This document shows, in pieces, positions 61,604 to 64,000 of a stretch of DNA of 64,000 bases. Below the pieces are notes generated by a model. The model saw only the letters and a program-made list of their open reading frames with translations. It did no database searches and was not told the DNA's origin. Origin of the DNA: Rhodospirillales bacterium (GTDB lineage Bacteria > Pseudomonadota > Alphaproteobacteria > Rhodospirillales > JAPHRK01); assembly GCA_026196105.1 (NCBI GenBank), contig JAPHRK010000009.1, positions 108,679-172,678 on the forward strand, given 5' to 3'. The stretch's first letter is position 1; each line of letters begins with the position of its first letter. Made by a program: the position numbers and the translations under genes.

Positions 61604-63676
61604 TCAAGATACTTTCTGCAAGAAGGTTTCGACCGACCTTCCAAGTTTTTCAGAAACACTGGCGAGGCGGCTGGAAACAGATTTGACAGTTGAGGCTTCG
61701 TCGTTGGTTTGGGTAATGGCGTTTGCAACCATGTCGACACTTTGTAAAGCTTGATTACTGCCTGACGCCGCCTGACCGATATTTTGGGAAATCTCTTGGG
61801 TGGATTGGCCTTGTTCATCAACGGCCGTTGCAATGGTGGCAGAAGATTGGTTGATTTCAGCAATTGATTCGCTCACGCCCCCCATAGCGTGCACAGCATC
61901 ATTTGAGGCGTTTTGGATGTTGGCAATTTGGGTGGCGATTTGCTCTGTGGCTTTCGCGGTTTGATCAGACAGCTGTTTGACCTCTGCTGCCACCACAGCA
62001 AATCCTTTGCCTGCTTCACCAGCGCGCGCCGCCTCAATGGTGGCATTTAGGGCCAGCAAGTTGGTCTGTTCGGCAATGTCACGAATGAAACCAATAACAT
62101 CACCGATATCTTCGGTGGCTTTGGCAAGATTCGTAATGCCCGCACTGGTTTTGCCAACCATCTGGGTCGCTTCTTCTGCAAAGTTACTGGTTTGTTGAGT
62201 GAGAGAAGATATTTTTTGGATGGCAGCAGAGACTTCTTCAGTAGATCCAGCAACAGATTGAACATTCTCAGCGGCATCTTCTGAAGATGACTTTGCCGTT
62301 TTAACCTCTTGAGAGGCGCTTTCAGCAACTTCAGCCAAAGCATCTGCGCTCTGCTCCATTGCTTGGGTTTCTTGATTTAAGGTTTGGAGGACTTCAGAAA
62401 TATCCGACCTAAAAGCACCAATTTCAACTTTCAACTGGGCCTGGCGTTCAAGCTCATGTTCATGCTCAAGTTTCGATGTGGCCTCCAACTTTTCTGTCTC
62501 AATAGCATTGTCACGAAAGACTGAAAGAGAACCCGCAATATGGGCGATTTCGGAGAAGTTGGTTTTGATATTGATATCTGTGTGCATTTTGCCCTCTGAC
62601 AGGGCTAAGATTGCCTCTGACACTCGAGACAAAGGCCCCGAGATAATGCGAACCCCGAAGAAGACCACAAAGCTAATAACGGCAAGAATAATCAAACCGA
62701 CAATAGCTTGGACAATGATGAGTTCTGAAAGAGCGGCATAAAGCTCATCGTCTTCTTGCTGGATAGCAACAGCATAGGAGGTATTAACACCCGGCAAAGG
62801 AGCCTCTATCACCGTGAGGGAGTTGCCGTCTTTTGTTTCTGAAGACCTGAGAGTATTATCGTTGGCATCAGAGGAAACCATCGCCAATTGTGCCGTCTCA
62901 ATGTCACGGGAAGAGGTGATTAAATTGCCTTGCTTATGCCGCAAGGTAATAACACCTGTTTTGCCAAGCATGCCGAAGCTTTTGAAATAGGTCCCTATGG
63001 CTTTGGCAGGCAATATGCCAATGAGATGGCCGGCTGCTTTCTTTTCGATCACCATGGGAGCAATCACAAGAGCATAGCTATCCGCGCCTTTTTCACCAGG
63101 ATAAAAAACAATCGATTTGTTTTGCCCAAGTTTTGAGATTTCAGTTTTAAGGTTGTTTAGCAGGGGCGTGTTGGCTGCTGGTCCGCCAATCATTTGCCCA
63201 AACTCATCACTTTTGCGCATGGAATAAACAATGGTACCATCAGCAGTTGCCAGCATGATGTCGCTAAACTGAGATTGCTCGACATAGCTTTTTATATGCC
63301 CGTGGTGAGCCTCGTGCATGAATTCATACATCTCTACACCATCTCCGAGAACGATGGTGCTTCTATCAACATCTTTTTTGAGGAAAATATTTTTGATCGC
63401 GGCTGTATCGCTGCTTTCCCATCCTCGAGTAAGGTCCACCATAGCTTTGATAAAAACGGTACCTTTGGTTTGAAAAGAAAGTTCGTTTTTTGCCGATGTT
63501 AGAATTGTGTTCGCACTATCCAGGTTAGTTTCCAGCAAACGGCTTAAAACCATGTCGGTTCTATTTTCAATGCTGTTCTTTAAATTCAGATAACTAATGA
63601 TAAAAAAGGAAAAAAGAGAAACAGCACAAACAGAAATTATGGAAATTGGTAAAGCTCTAGAAATGCGAACAACCAT
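61604..63676 (-). CDS. Methyl-accepting chemotaxis protein
   Basis: A 690 aa chemoreceptor. Order: N-terminal membrane helix (about residues 9-30), a periplasmic Cache-like sensor domain (about 35-300), a second membrane helix ([23 protein letters not shown], about 320-345), HAMP (about 346-400), and a cytoplasmic signalling coiled coil with the invariant hairpin tip [31 protein letters not shown] near residue 540. The tip binds CheA and CheW. Ligand unknown. Strong ribosome site (GAGGAG). It points to a motile organism, though no other chemotaxis gene is here. Confidence 0.95.
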   Translation of the reverse strand: MVVRISRALPISIISVCAVSLFSFFIISYLNLKNSIENRTDMVLSRLLETNLDSANTILTSAKNELSFQTKGTVFIKAMVDLTRGWESSDTAAIKNIFLKKDVDRSTIVLGDGVEMYEFMHEAHHGHIKSYVEQSQFSDIMLATADGTIVYSMRKSDEFGQMIGGPAANTPLLNNLKTEISKLGQNKSIVFYPGEKGADSYALVIAPMVIEKKAAGHLIGILPAKAIGTYFKSFGMLGKTGVITLRHKQGNLITSSRDIETAQLAMVSSDANDNTLRSSETKDGNSLTVIEAPLPGVNTSYAVAIQQEDDELYAALSELIIVQAIVGLIILAVISFVVFFGVRIISGPLSRVSEAILALSEGKMHTDINIKTNFSEIAHIAGSLSVFRDNAIETEKLEATSKLEHEHELERQAQLKVEIGAFRSDISEVLQTLNQETQAMEQSADALAEVAESASQEVKTAKSSSEDAAENVQSVAGSTEEVSAAIQKISSLTQQTSNFAEEATQMVGKTSAGITNLAKATEDIGDVIGFIRDIAEQTNLLALNATIEAARAGEAGKGFAVVAAEVKQLSDQTAKATEQIATQIANIQNASNDAVHAMGGVSESIAEINQSSATIATAVDEQGQSTQEISQNIGQAASGSNQALQSVDMVANAITQTNDEASTVKSVSSRLASVSEKLGRSVETFLQKVS

Positions 63677-63886
63677 TTTTTCTCCTCAAGGAAAGTATGA
63701 ATATTTATCCCGAGGTTAAGTGAATTTAAAAATTAAGGAATGCACATTTGTTCACAAAACAGTGAGCAGGGTACATTAACCTCGTTTTACATAAATAATT
63801 GGCATTACACTGATTGAACTCCTTTTTATTGGAGCTATGTTAACCCACATATCAAAAAACAATTAGCCCTGATCGGAGTTCCACCA

Positions 63887-64000
63887 ATGGACAACACCAC
63901 AACTTACGAGCCCCCGAAAGTTTGGAAATGGGAGAATGAGAGCGGAGGAAAGTTTGCCAACATAAACCGCCCGATAGCTGGCTCTACCCATGATAAAGAA
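63887..64000 (+). CDS. yghU: YghU-type glutathione S-transferase, N-terminal part
   Basis: The frame starts at ATG 63887 with ribosome site GGAG and stays open to the window end. The 38 visible residues (MDNTTTYEPPKVWKWENESG then GGKFANINRPIAG) match the distinctive N-terminal extension of YghU/YfcG-type glutathione S-transferases, which act as disulfide-bond reductases. The gene is cut by the window end. Confidence 0.85.
   Translation, partial: MDNTTTYEPPKVWKWENESGGKFANINRPIAGSTHDKE

Noticed and set aside
1-64000. CRISPR arrays, insertion sequences, rRNA genes
   Set aside because: No regularly spaced repeats, transposase-like ORFs or rRNA segments were seen in the window.

Overview
The window looks like a chromosomal segment of a Gram-negative alphaproteobacterium of moderate GC content. 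This is inferred from the ccmB-C-D-E-F-G-H-I gene order, the UbiTUV cassette, a SelO, a YtoQ and the many ATGA-overlapping operons; I cannot name a genus. Genes are dense and mostly ordinary, except for one large accessory block between about 10 kb and 42 kb.

Layout. (1) 1-6199: cytochrome c maturation operon, entered inside ccmB and running through ccmI. (2) 6200-9601: a gap with a probable terminator, two tiny genes (59 and 54 aa, the second a zinc-ribbon protein), a strong terminator and a soluble multi-PAS histidine kinase. (3) 10168-15442: a GMC oxidoreductase with an exported HAD phosphatase on the + strand, facing a class III aminotransferase and a KamA-like radical SAM enzyme on the - strand. 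(4) 15443-16149: an AT-rich divergent intergenic region. (5) 16150-42190: a tightly packed + strand biosynthetic operon. It encodes an unknown 144 aa protein, a stand-alone carrier protein, an acyl-AMP ligase, a WbpG-like PP-loop enzyme, an asparagine-synthase-type amidotransferase, an acyl-CoA dehydrogenase, three NRPS proteins (C-A-T; C-A-T; C-A-T-C-A-T-C-A*-T), two iron-sulfur subunits of the 2-hydroxyacyl-CoA dehydratase / benzoyl-CoA reductase type, their ATP-dependent activator, and a phosphopantetheinyl transferase. (6) 42490-42579: tRNA-Ser(GGA), - strand. (7) 42677-52673: - strand genes including ubiTUV (oxygen-independent ubiquinone synthesis), a membrane-anchored serine protease with a DUF350 protein, selO, two secreted unknowns, a PspF-like sigma-54 activator with a SafE/TauE-like membrane protein, and mlaA. 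(8) 52765-64000: mixed housekeeping genes (amidase, Uup-type ABC-F, MBL hydrolase, DjlA-like, ProXp-ala-like deacylase, D-lactate dehydrogenase-like flavoprotein, histone-deacetylase-fold amidohydrolase, YtoQ, GST, chemoreceptor, start of yghU).

The most interesting object is the 16-42 kb operon. The NRPS line has five modules plus a discrete carrier/ligase pair that probably supplies a starter unit, which the PP-loop enzyme, AsnB and the dehydrogenase may modify. By-eye specificity codes suggest unknown, Val-like, Asn and Leu-like residues for modules 1-4. The adenylation domain of module 5 has lost its P-loop, substrate Asp, ribose-binding Asp and catalytic Lys, so it should be inactive. 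There is no thioesterase or reductase domain. The downstream dehydratase-like pair and activator are normally fermentation enzymes of anaerobes; their start overlaps the NRPS stop. I know of no characterised NRPS pathway that uses this chemistry, so this is a candidate new tailoring or release system. The nearby UbiTUV genes fit an organism that can live with little or no oxygen, which would help such an oxygen-sensitive enzyme.
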